Assembly (NCBI RefSeq): GCF_030381805.1
Contig: NZ_JAUDRH010000014.1
Coordinates: 1 to 64,000 of the forward strand
DNA length: 64,000 nt
DNA from: Chlorogloeopsis sp. ULAP01
GTDB taxonomy: Bacteria; Cyanobacteriota; Cyanobacteriia; Cyanobacteriales; Nostocaceae
Direction of reading: 5' to 3'
The notes under the pieces were generated by a model that saw only the letters and a list, made by a program, of their open reading frames with translations, had not been told where the DNA came from and did no database searches. Below, one piece after another: positions 54,709 through 63,183 of the stretch (within the stretch, counting starts at the first letter, position 1; every line of letters starts with the position of its first letter). The position numbers and the translations under genes were made by a program.

Positions 54709-55752
54709 TTACCCTATCAGTTCATTCAGTTCCATACATGAGCGTGAATTAGCTATTAAGAATTCTTTGGGATTGATGCCAAATTTTTTTCTAAAAGCAG
54801 TGGCAAAATAACTACGACTAGCAAAACCGACGCTACGAGCTGCTTGAGAAATACTTGTGTCTCCTGTGGCTAACAATTTGCGTGCTTGTTCTAATCTATG
54901 ATGATGTAAATAGCCGAAGACTGTTGTACCAAACACTAAACGAAAGCCTCTTTTGAGGGTACAGTCATTCAAGCCGACTTGTCTGGATAATTCCATTAAA
55001 GAAGGAGGATTATCTAAATTACGTATTAAAATTTCCTTGGCATAGTGAATGCGTTCTATATCATCAGGCTTTAATGAAAAAGTATCATTTTTGCCATGAT
55101 GTGCGGACACATCTTCTTCAATTAGCAATACCATTAGTTCCAAAACTTTACTTTCTAGGTACATCCGTTTCATCATTCCCTGGTAGGGACAATTTAAAAT
55201 TTGCTGTAATGCTACTTGCATTGCTGGAGTTGTAGTGCCGGAACGAGAATAATATTCTTGATGAGGTTTTCTGACGAGGTGAGTTAATTCTTGCGGAAGC
55301 TGCTTTTTTTCTTTACCCATAAAAAAGCGAAATAACTCTGGTTCGATGTGAACATTAATATCAATTATTTTTTCTGATTTAAATGATTGAAATCTCTCTT
55401 TTGGTGCTAAACCGCTACCCCACAAACTGTTTTGTCCGTTACTGATATAAAAATGGTTATCTTGGTGATATCCTGTTACATAAAAGCTGTATTCTAAAGG
55501 ATGTTGTCGTTCGGGGAGTTTTACAATTAGATCGTCATACAGTTGATATTCTGAAATTTCTAAATATAAACCATCCCGTAGTTCTATTCCACCAGAAAAT
55601 CCTTGACCTAATTCTTTCGGGAAATGACAAATGGTGTCAAACATATTCCAACGTTCATCTACGGTGGGGTTTAGCCCATCGCCCTTTGTTTCCGTTTCTG
55701 GTATCTCTACAAATAAATCCCAAAAAGCTTGTTGTGAAATTGTGATTGTCAT
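54709..55752 (-). CDS. AraC family transcriptional regulator of the iron locus
   Basis: 347 residues. The C-terminal ~100 residues have two helix-turn-helix motifs (NPPSLMELSRQVGLNDCTLK and ISQAARSVGFASRSYFATAF with the FGINPKEF end). The N-terminal ~240 residues are a ligand domain of the PchR type (LRDGLYLEISEYQLYDDLIV). PchR-like regulators sense ferric siderophore and activate the receptor gene. It stands between the receptor operon and the ABC half-transporters, diverging from the latter over 267 bp. Direct repeats at 54568-54608 are candidate sites. No adjacent own copy of the repeat. Confidence 0.9.
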   Translation of the reverse strand: MTITISQQAFWDLFVEIPETETKGDGLNPTVDERWNMFDTICHFPKELGQGFSGGIELRDGLYLEISEYQLYDDLIVKLPERQHPLEYSFYVTGYHQDNHFYISNGQNSLWGSGLAPKERFQSFKSEKIIDINVHIEPELFRFFMGKEKKQLPQELTHLVRKPHQEYYSRSGTTTPAMQVALQQILNCPYQGMMKRMYLESKVLELMVLLIEEDVSAHHGKNDTFSLKPDDIERIHYAKEILIRNLDNPPSLMELSRQVGLNDCTLKRGFRLVFGTTVFGYLHHHRLEQARKLLATGDTSISQAARSVGFASRSYFATAFRKKFGINPKEFLIANSRSCMELNELIG

Positions 55753-56019
55753 AACTTAATAGCAATAAGTTTTGATTTGTTGCTAATTATTAGCAATGTG
55801 TTCTGGTGAATTATCAATCCAAAGTCAGTTTGAGTTGTACTTGTAATTAAATGCAGCAAGTAACAGTTTATTGACAGTCATTAGCACTAGCATGATGAGA
55901 ATAAACTATTTTTATACTGTTAATTTGTTATTAAGCATACAATTTTTTTGCATTAATTTCTCAATTACTGTGAATTCTTTCACCGCATCAAGAAAATTCT
56001 TGCTGATAGCTAAGGGTTT

Positions 56020-57780
56020 ATGAAAATAGGACTACAGCAATACTGGAACTTACTTGTAGAGTATCTAAATCCACAAAAGGGAAGAGTTGTAAAGTTTGCG
56101 ATCGCCCTTTTTGCCAGCATCGGCTTACAAATACTCAACCCCCAAATTCTGCGTTACTTTATCGATACGGCTGTTGCTGGTGGCTCAAGTCAAAAATTAT
56201 TCTTAGCTGCCTTACTGTTTATTGGTATAGCTTTAATCACACAAGTTATCTCTATTACTGCGACATTTTATGGCGAAAACGTTGCTTGGACAGCTACTAA
56301 CGCTTTGCGTGCAGACTTAGTAGAGCATTGCTTGAAACTAGATTTATCTTTTCACAAATGCCGCACACCCGGCGAATTAGTTGAACGCATAGACGGTGAT
56401 GTTCAGAATTTGTCTGAGTTTTTCTCTAAGTTCACTGTACATATCTTGGGCAATTTGCTCATGATTTTGGGTGTAATTGTGGTTCTTTTCTACGAAGATT
56501 GGCGAGCAGGTTTAGCTATTTTCTTTTTTGCTCTGATAGCTTTATTGATTCTGATTCGGTTGCGTGGTATTGCCGTTCCTCACTGGGGAAGCTATCGCCA
56601 AGTTAGCGCAGAGTTTTTTGGTTTTGTAGGTGAGCAGCTAACTGGCATGGAAGACATCCGAGCCAATGGAGCTAAAAATTATGTCATGCATCGCTTCTAC
56701 AAAATTTTGCGACGCTGGTTACCTATATTTCATAAAGCCCGGTTTGCCGATACAATTCTTTGGGGTACGACTAACGGTGTCTTTACCTTAGGTAGTATCA
56801 TCGCTTTAACGGTAGGTGCTTACCTATGGAGTCAACAGGCTATTACTATCGGTACAGTCTACCTTTTATATTACTACACCACTCTTTTGAGCGAACCGAT
56901 TGAACAAATTCGCAACCAATTTGAAGACCTTCAGCAGGCAGATGCTAGTATTTACCGCATAACAGAGTTATTACACATTCAATCTCAATTAAGTGCAGGT
57001 GGAAATAAATCAATTCCTCATGGTGCGCTTTCTATCGGTTTTGAGAATGTTTTATTTAGCTATGGTGAAAACAAACCGGGAAATGAGGACTTAATTTTGC
57101 AAGATATCTCCTTCTATTTACCTCCTGCCCAAGTATTGGGATTATTGGGGCGTACTGGAAGTGGGAAAACGACTTTAGCGCGATTATTGCTGAGGTTATA
57201 TGATCCACAATCTGGCTCCATTTGTTTGGGAGGTGTACCTATAAACCGAACTCCCTTAACAGATTTGCCAAAACTTGTAGGATTAGTCACTCAAGATGTA
57301 CAACTCTTTCAAACCACAGTCCGTAATAATCTAACCTTTTTTAACCAATATATCAGCGACGATCGCATTCACGAAACCTTGGAAATGTTGGGATTGTCAG
57401 AATGGTTGCATTCATTAGCCAACGGTTTAGACACTATTTTGGGAGCAGACAGTAGTGGCTTATCGGCTGGGCAAGCGCAGTTACTAGCATTTACCCGTGT
57501 TTTTCTCAAAGATCCTGGCTTAGTGATTTTAGATGAAGCATCTTCCCGCCTAGATCCAATGACAGAAAAACTGATTGAAAGGGCTGTAGACAAGTTATTG
57601 ATAGGACGTACTGGCATTATTATCGCCCATCGCTTGGCAACAGTAGAAAGAGCGAATCAAATCTTGATTTTAGAAAAAGGTCGAGTTGCTGAATACGGTC
57701 AACGGGAAGAATTAGTCAAAAATCCTCAATCACGCTTTGCCCAATTATTACAAGCTGGTTTAAGTGATTTATTAATTTAG
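56020..57780 (+). CDS. ABC half-transporter 1 (exporter fold), probable siderophore transport
   Basis: 586 residues. Six membrane helices over residues ~20-300, then the nucleotide-binding domain: Walker A GLLGRTGSGKTTLARLL, Q-loop GLVTQDVQLFQ, signature LSAGQAQLLA (one-residue change from LSGGQ), Walker B LVILDEASSRLD with the catalytic Glu, H-loop IIAHRLATV. It pairs with the next gene as a heterodimer; 153 bp separate them. In YbtPQ/IrtAB-type systems the exporter-fold pair imports ferric siderophore. Whether this pair imports or exports is open. It diverges from the AraC gene. Confidence 0.9.
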   Translation: MKIGLQQYWNLLVEYLNPQKGRVVKFAIALFASIGLQILNPQILRYFIDTAVAGGSSQKLFLAALLFIGIALITQVISITATFYGENVAWTATNALRADLVEHCLKLDLSFHKCRTPGELVERIDGDVQNLSEFFSKFTVHILGNLLMILGVIVVLFYEDWRAGLAIFFFALIALLILIRLRGIAVPHWGSYRQVSAEFFGFVGEQLTGMEDIRANGAKNYVMHRFYKILRRWLPIFHKARFADTILWGTTNGVFTLGSIIALTVGAYLWSQQAITIGTVYLLYYYTTLLSEPIEQIRNQFEDLQQADASIYRITELLHIQSQLSAGGNKSIPHGALSIGFENVLFSYGENKPGNEDLILQDISFYLPPAQVLGLLGRTGSGKTTLARLLLRLYDPQSGSICLGGVPINRTPLTDLPKLVGLVTQDVQLFQTTVRNNLTFFNQYISDDRIHETLEMLGLSEWLHSLANGLDTILGADSSGLSAGQAQLLAFTRVFLKDPGLVILDEASSRLDPMTEKLIERAVDKLLIGRTGIIIAHRLATVERANQILILEKGRVAEYGQREELVKNPQSRFAQLLQAGLSDLLI

Positions 57781-57807
57781 TGGTTAGTCATTTGTCATTA
57801 GTCATTA

Positions 57808-57872
57808 GTAGGGGCGGGTTTATTTAGATATTTCGTCATCCTAGAGAGATTGTTATTAAAACCCACCCGTAC
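57808..57872. repeat. GGGGCGGGTTTA...AACCCACCCGTAC repeat, copy 3
   Basis: In the gap between the two ABC genes. Ends match those at 16431-16492 and 27027-27092. It is preceded by GTCATTTGTCATTAGTCATT units. The RNA can form a hairpin between the two cistrons. Confidence 0.65.
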
Positions 57873-57933
57873 TCAAAAGTGATTTCTTCTGCCTTACTTT
57901 CAGAGTAGTACTATTTTTAATTACGAATTAGTT

Positions 57934-59793
57934 ATGACATCAGCCACAAAAAAGCTACAAGGTTGGAAATTATTATGGCAATTGATTTGCTACAAACCAA
58001 AACTCTACTTGATTGACACTTTTTTCTGGATTTTGATTATGGGCTTACCTGCCCTACCTGGGTTAATCATCCGGGAATTTTTCAACAGTCTGACAGGCGA
58101 AGCTCAATTTGGTTTATCACCGTGGGCATTAATTGCTTTTTTGCTGGCTTTGAATTTGGGACATATAGCGGCGATATTTGCGGGGCGGATTACCAAAACC
58201 CAGCACCGTTTTACCATGAGATCATTGTTAAGACGGAATTTATTAGAACGCCTCTTAAATAATCCTCATGCACAACCGATGATGGCTAGTGGCGAAACTG
58301 ACAAAACTGTATCACCGGGTGAGGTAATTAGTTATTTTCGTGATGATGCCGAGCAAGTAGAAGATAATGTAGCATGGGTATCAGAAATTCTGGGAGAAGG
58401 GATATTTGCGATCGTTTGTTTAGTAATTTTATTGAGTGTCAATGTGCAAATGACACTGTTCGTTTTTCTCCCGTTAGTAGGGATGATAGTAATTATCCAA
58501 CAAACAGAAACTCGCATCAAGCGCTATCGCATAGCCAGCCGTCAGGCTACCGAAAAAGTGACAGGTATTTTAGGGGAAATATTTAGCTCGGTGCAAGCAA
58601 TTAAAGTTGCTGGTGCAGAACAAAACGTGCTGGAGTATTTTCGCAATCTGAATGACAAGCGCCGTCAGATGGTGGTTAAAGACAGTCTACTAAATGCCAT
58701 TCTCAATTCACTATTTCAAAATATGGTAAATTTAGGGACAGGTTTAATTTTACTGATGGCTTCTTTTTTAATGCAAAGTGGTGTTGGGAAGCTAACAGTT
58801 GGGGATTTTGCTTTATTTGTCTATAACCTTTCATTTGTAACTGGTTTTTTTAATTCTTTAGGCAGATTTATAGCTTTTTACAAGCAAACAGAAGTTGCCT
58901 TTGAACGCATGGCTGCTTTAATTTCTGGTGCATCAGCAGATACTTTAGTAGCCCCTAAACCTCTGTATATTAAAGATTTAGGCAAATCTAAAAAAGCTCT
59001 GCCCCGATTAGAGCAACCTTTGGAGCATGAGAGCGATAAGCCTGACGGCATGGCTAGCGCTTACCGCCTACAAACCTTAAAAGTATCTAATTTAAGTTAT
59101 TGCTATCCAAGCACTACTCAAGGAATTACAGATATTAGCTTTGAGATTCAGCGTGGTAGTTTAACTGTAATTACTGGTCGAATTGGTTCTGGTAAAACTA
59201 CATTATTGCAGGTTTTATTAGGATTATTACCCAAACAAAGTGGGGAAATTTACTGGAATGGGAACATAGTTGCAGATCCTGCCAATTTTTTTGTTCCACC
59301 TCGAAGTGCTTATACTCCCCAAATCCCTCAACTTTTTAGCTACACTTTGAGAGAAAATATTCTGCTGGGCTTGTCTAAAGATGATTTTGATATCGAAACA
59401 GCTCTAAAAATGGCTGTGTTTGAACAAGATTTAGCAACTATGAATCAACAACTAGAAACTTTAGTAGGTACAAAAGGTGTTCGACTTTCTGGTGGACAAA
59501 TACAGCGAGTTGCAGCAGCCAGAATGTTTGTACGCCAACCTGAATTACTTGTATTTGATGATCTTTCTAGTGCTTTGGATGTAGAAACAGAATTAATATT
59601 ATGGTCGCGGATTTTTGCCAATAAAAATGAACAGGAACAAAACAATTGGATACCAACCTGTCTTGTAGTGTCGCATCGACGTTCTGTTTTACGTCGTGCT
59701 GACCAAATTCTTGTGATCAAAGCTGGTAGAGTTGTAGCGCAAGGAAATTTTGATGAGATTTTAGGAGATGGGCAAGCTGATTGGATTTTTTAG
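57934..59793 (+). CDS. ABC half-transporter 2 (exporter fold), partner of the preceding gene
   Basis: 619 residues. Six membrane helices, then nucleotide-binding domain: Walker A ITGRIGSGKTTLLQVL, signature LSGGQIQRVAAAR, Walker B LLVFDDLSSALD, H-loop VVSHRRSVL. The residue after the Walker B aspartate is Asp where Glu is normal, so this subunit probably carries the weak catalytic site, and the site completed by its partner's Glu does the work. An internal ~45-residue linker between the membrane part and the nucleotide-binding domain (KALPRLEQPLEHESDKPDGM) is longer than usual. It ends 15 bp from the convergent MFS gene. Confidence 0.9.
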   Translation: MTSATKKLQGWKLLWQLICYKPKLYLIDTFFWILIMGLPALPGLIIREFFNSLTGEAQFGLSPWALIAFLLALNLGHIAAIFAGRITKTQHRFTMRSLLRRNLLERLLNNPHAQPMMASGETDKTVSPGEVISYFRDDAEQVEDNVAWVSEILGEGIFAIVCLVILLSVNVQMTLFVFLPLVGMIVIIQQTETRIKRYRIASRQATEKVTGILGEIFSSVQAIKVAGAEQNVLEYFRNLNDKRRQMVVKDSLLNAILNSLFQNMVNLGTGLILLMASFLMQSGVGKLTVGDFALFVYNLSFVTGFFNSLGRFIAFYKQTEVAFERMAALISGASADTLVAPKPLYIKDLGKSKKALPRLEQPLEHESDKPDGMASAYRLQTLKVSNLSYCYPSTTQGITDISFEIQRGSLTVITGRIGSGKTTLLQVLLGLLPKQSGEIYWNGNIVADPANFFVPPRSAYTPQIPQLFSYTLRENILLGLSKDDFDIETALKMAVFEQDLATMNQQLETLVGTKGVRLSGGQIQRVAAARMFVRQPELLVFDDLSSALDVETELILWSRIFANKNEQEQNNWIPTCLVVSHRRSVLRRADQILVIKAGRVVAQGNFDEILGDGQADWIF

Positions 59794-59807
59794 AGTTTGC
59801 TTGCTGA

Positions 59808-61130
59808 CTATGTGTGTTCGAGATGATGATCTGGCACAATAGTTTCTACATCCCGTAGCACGCGTACAGAAAACCCAGCCCAACCAACCAGCAACATACA
59901 CACTGCACACATCACATATAAAAGTGCTATCCCCGCACCAGTACCAGTACCAAATAATTCTCCCAAAATACCGACAAGAAAACCTCCAGATTGCAATGCA
60001 GGTGTAAAAACACGATCTGCCAAAGGCCCTGCTATTAAATAGCCTACCGCAGAAGCTAGCTGCAAAATTAGCGATCGCGCTGCAAAAACTCTTCCTTGCA
60101 CATTTGGTGGTACTTTTGCCAACCAGATAGCAGTATCCGAACTCCCATTTAAAGGGAAATTTAAAGACGAACAAAATTGAGCCGGAATCCAAACCCAAGG
60201 TGTTCTACCCAAACCAAAAACAATTTTACTTAAGCCTGCACCGATCATTCCCAATAAAACACCTTTAATTTTCCGTCTAAAACCACCCCACGTGCTCACA
60301 ATTATGGCTCCTGTCACACCACCAAAACCAGCAGCAGAAGCCAAGCTACCCAGCACTAAGGTATTATTATCTGTCCGTGACAAAATCATCGGTGCGTATA
60401 GGGAATCTCCAATGTCATGGGGTAGCCAAAATAATAAGTTAACTACTAACAGTGCCAGTAAACTTTTGTGAGTAGTAATGTAGCGCCAACCAAATCCCAA
60501 ATCTTGCCAAATATCGACTATTGTTTCATTTTCTGTGGTTGGTGATGGTTGAGGAATAGTAACTAACAATAAACTGCCAATAGCGATCGCAAAAGTAAAG
60601 ATATCAATCAGCCAAATTCCGAGAAAACCAATGACTGTATAAAGATATCCAGCCAACGCAGGTGCGATAATATTGCTACCGTAACCAGACAAAAATTCTA
60701 GACTACTAGCGCGGGTATAGTGTTGTTTGGGAATCATCAGCGATACTGATGACGAGTACGCCAAAGACTGGAATTGATTAAAAGTTCCGACAATCGCACC
60801 TGTAAGGTAAAAGTGCCAAATTTGTAAATTATTGGTGAGATGAAGTAGCAGAATGATAATTGTTGTGAAGACAGCAACTGTATCACCCACCATCATTAAA
60901 AGTTTGCGGTTAAATCTGTCTACAATTACACCACTGATAGGGGTAATGATAATACTGGGAAGTAAACTAAAAAAACCTACCAGAGTGAGGGTAGTTGCTT
61001 TACCTGTAATTTCCCATGCCCAAATTTCAATCGCAAAGCTAGTCATGCTGCTACCAATGGTAGAAACTAGCTGACCAAGCCAAACAATTATAAAATTACG
61101 CATACTGGCGGGGTTTGGTTGTTGTGGCAT
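59808..61130 (-). CDS. Major facilitator superfamily transporter (EntS/YbtX-like setting)
   Basis: 440 residues with twelve predicted helices. Start MRNFIIVWLGQLVSTIGSSM and the loop PISGVIVDRFNRKLLMMVGD give the MFS signature (GxxxDRxxRR). It belongs to the MFS drug/siderophore exporter group (EntS-like). It overlaps the end of the FhuF-like gene by one base (TGATG). The same operon carries FhuF-like reductase, a binding protein and a receptor, so a role in moving siderophore or its breakdown product is likely. Direction unknown. Confidence 0.88.
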   Translation of the reverse strand: MPQQPNPASMRNFIIVWLGQLVSTIGSSMTSFAIEIWAWEITGKATTLTLVGFFSLLPSIIITPISGVIVDRFNRKLLMMVGDTVAVFTTIIILLLHLTNNLQIWHFYLTGAIVGTFNQFQSLAYSSSVSLMIPKQHYTRASSLEFLSGYGSNIIAPALAGYLYTVIGFLGIWLIDIFTFAIAIGSLLLVTIPQPSPTTENETIVDIWQDLGFGWRYITTHKSLLALLVVNLLFWLPHDIGDSLYAPMILSRTDNNTLVLGSLASAAGFGGVTGAIIVSTWGGFRRKIKGVLLGMIGAGLSKIVFGLGRTPWVWIPAQFCSSLNFPLNGSSDTAIWLAKVPPNVQGRVFAARSLILQLASAVGYLIAGPLADRVFTPALQSGGFLVGILGELFGTGTGAGIALLYVMCAVCMLLVGWAGFSVRVLRDVETIVPDHHLEHT

Positions 61131-62014
61131 CAGTGTGAGTCAGCCTCTGCCATGTATTTTTTAATTTGGGCAATTCGTTCCTGTGGTTGCATCAGAGGAC
61201 AGTTGGTACACTTTTCATCGTATGGGGGAATGAAAGCATACAAGCAGCAGGTGAGTCTAACTGTGGTTGTGGCTGGTAAACCGGGTTCGTTAAGTTGTTC
61301 AGTGCGTACCAAGTTGTAGAGGGGATTGCGTCCCGGCATGACTGAACTGTAGGCTTGTTCATACAAGACTGAATAATCTGTTTGTATCGCTTCTGAGCTA
61401 GTACATTGGCTGAGTTCGGCAAACTGCCCATGGGAAGCATTAACCGCATTGCCCCACATGGTTTTTTTGGAGAGTTTGGTTAAGCTGTGAACTCGCTCTA
61501 TCATTGGTGCTAGATTACGCTGGAATAAGCTAGTGAAGACAGCTTGGTGTAGGGCTTCAACGCTGTTTACTATGATGCCTGGGTAGTCTGTGGGAATTGG
61601 AATAGGCGATCGCTGAGGATAAATTACAGTCTGACTAAGATCGTGAAACCATAGCGCCTTAGGTTCGCCGTCTTCTAAAACAAAACTTACATTGTCAAGC
61701 CCAGCATCCAGCCCTATTCCCGCCCAAGTCATCAAGGCTAAAATACCTGGTAACGTTGTCCAACTATAAACTTTGTTCCAGATAGAAGCTGTAATGCGAA
61801 TATCTTGGCTTTTTTGGTATATGTCGCTGGCTTTCCAAGCAGATAAAAGTCTCTCTGGTTGTAGATAATCATTCAGTGAGATAACTTCAGCGCGATCGCA
61901 AGGTTGAGTCAAAATAATGCAGTCTGTATAGAAACTATCTAAAGTGCGTTGAGCAAGAGTAAATATATCTTCTAGAAGATTACACTCACGACTATAATTT
62001 AATTTTTGTGGCAT
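61130..62014 (-). CDS. FhuF-like [2Fe-2S] ferric-siderophore reductase
   Basis: 294 residues. The C-terminal cysteine cluster RLTCCLYAFIPPYDEKCTNC matches the FhuF C-C-xn-C-x2-C pattern; the spacing is eleven residues where E. coli FhuF has ten. The rest is a siderophore-reductase type fold (SAWKASDIYQKSQDIRITAS; LMTWAGIGLDAGLDNVSFVL). It reduces Fe3+ bound to the siderophore to release iron in the cytosol. It lies 30 bp after the binding-protein gene and overlaps the MFS gene by one base. Confidence 0.85.
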   Translation of the reverse strand: MPQKLNYSRECNLLEDIFTLAQRTLDSFYTDCIILTQPCDRAEVISLNDYLQPERLLSAWKASDIYQKSQDIRITASIWNKVYSWTTLPGILALMTWAGIGLDAGLDNVSFVLEDGEPKALWFHDLSQTVIYPQRSPIPIPTDYPGIIVNSVEALHQAVFTSLFQRNLAPMIERVHSLTKLSKKTMWGNAVNASHGQFAELSQCTSSEAIQTDYSVLYEQAYSSVMPGRNPLYNLVRTEQLNEPGLPATTTVRLTCCLYAFIPPYDEKCTNCPLMQPQERIAQIKKYMAEADSH

Positions 62015-62044
62015 TTGTAGTATTTCTCTGATTATGAATAACTT

Positions 62045-63037
62045 TTATGAGGCTTCCACTAAGTATTTAAAAAGGTCATCTAAAATCGCATTTGCTGAGA
62101 GAATATTACCAAAAATCCAGTAACCGGAATCAACAAGATAAACTCGTTCATTTTTAACTGCGTGTAGGGTTTGCCATAAAGAACTATTTTTATATTTGTT
62201 GAAATTTCGTTCCGAACCTGGGTCTAGTGCTACAAATAAAATATCTCCATCCAGCAAGTCTAGGCGTTCTAAACTTACTTGTATATATGTATGATCTGAA
62301 CTTTTACCTTGGCTAACCTGAAGTTGTGTAGCTGGTATTGAAAGCTTTAAATCTTCTAAAACACTTCCAGAAAATGATAGCTGGGTTTGAAATTGAGTAA
62401 AACTATGTCCTGCATAAAACCGAATTACAGAAATATCTAGCTGACTCAATTTTTTACCCATAGCCATTTGGATCTGTTGCACTCTTTGTTGATAATGAGC
62501 AAGTAAATTTTCAGCTTCTTCAATTTTATCTAGAATTTTAGCAATACGTCGCAGATAATTTTTCCAAATATTATGTTGACTAAACTCAATAGAAACTGTA
62601 GGAGCGATTTGAGAAAATAAATTATAATTTTGTGGTTCAATTCCAAATCCTAAAATCAAATCTGGATGTAGTTGCACCATTTTTTCAAGATTTGGTTGGC
62701 TTTCCTTGCCTAGATAAGTTATGTCATCAAGTTTTCTAGCTAATACACGCGCTTTACTACCCACAATATTTGCCCGAACTGTTCCTACTGGTTTTAAACC
62801 TAAAGCCACTACCACTTCTAAAATATCTTGATCCGTCACTACGATTCGTTGAGGATGAACAGGAATACAGCTTTCTCCTAATTCATGCTTAATGATTCGA
62901 CATTCGGATGTTATTAGCTTTGCTGTTGGCGAAGATACTTTTTGATGAGAAAAGCTATAGCAACCCTTGAGAAAGATTGCAGTAAAGGTCACGATTAAGA
63001 ATAATCTGATGTGTTTATACCAGCATTTCCTTATCAT
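62045..63037 (-). CDS. Iron-siderophore substrate-binding lipoprotein 2
   Basis: 330 residues. Signal LFLIVTFTAIFLKGC with lipobox LKGC. Same binding-protein fold as 50725-51732: CRIIKHELGESCIPVHPQRI, VTDQDILEVVVALGLKP, NLEKMVQLHPDLILGFGIEP. The two proteins are clear paralogues but diverged. It sits 147 bp after the third receptor gene and leads FhuF-like and MFS genes: a parallel receptor/binding-protein module. Confidence 0.92.
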   Translation of the reverse strand: MIRKCWYKHIRLFLIVTFTAIFLKGCYSFSHQKVSSPTAKLITSECRIIKHELGESCIPVHPQRIVVTDQDILEVVVALGLKPVGTVRANIVGSKARVLARKLDDITYLGKESQPNLEKMVQLHPDLILGFGIEPQNYNLFSQIAPTVSIEFSQHNIWKNYLRRIAKILDKIEEAENLLAHYQQRVQQIQMAMGKKLSQLDISVIRFYAGHSFTQFQTQLSFSGSVLEDLKLSIPATQLQVSQGKSSDHTYIQVSLERLDLLDGDILFVALDPGSERNFNKYKNSSLWQTLHAVKNERVYLVDSGYWIFGNILSANAILDDLFKYLVEAS

Positions 63038-63183
63038 TGTGTACTTGAGTGATAACTTTGGAGATGAAACTGCCCTAGTGCAATTCTAGGGCTATGTATA
63101 AGTCCTAACTTAGAATTGGTATGCAATCAGTATTTCAATTAATAGACATGATTGATTCACCAAAAAACTATTTTCATCTTCAA

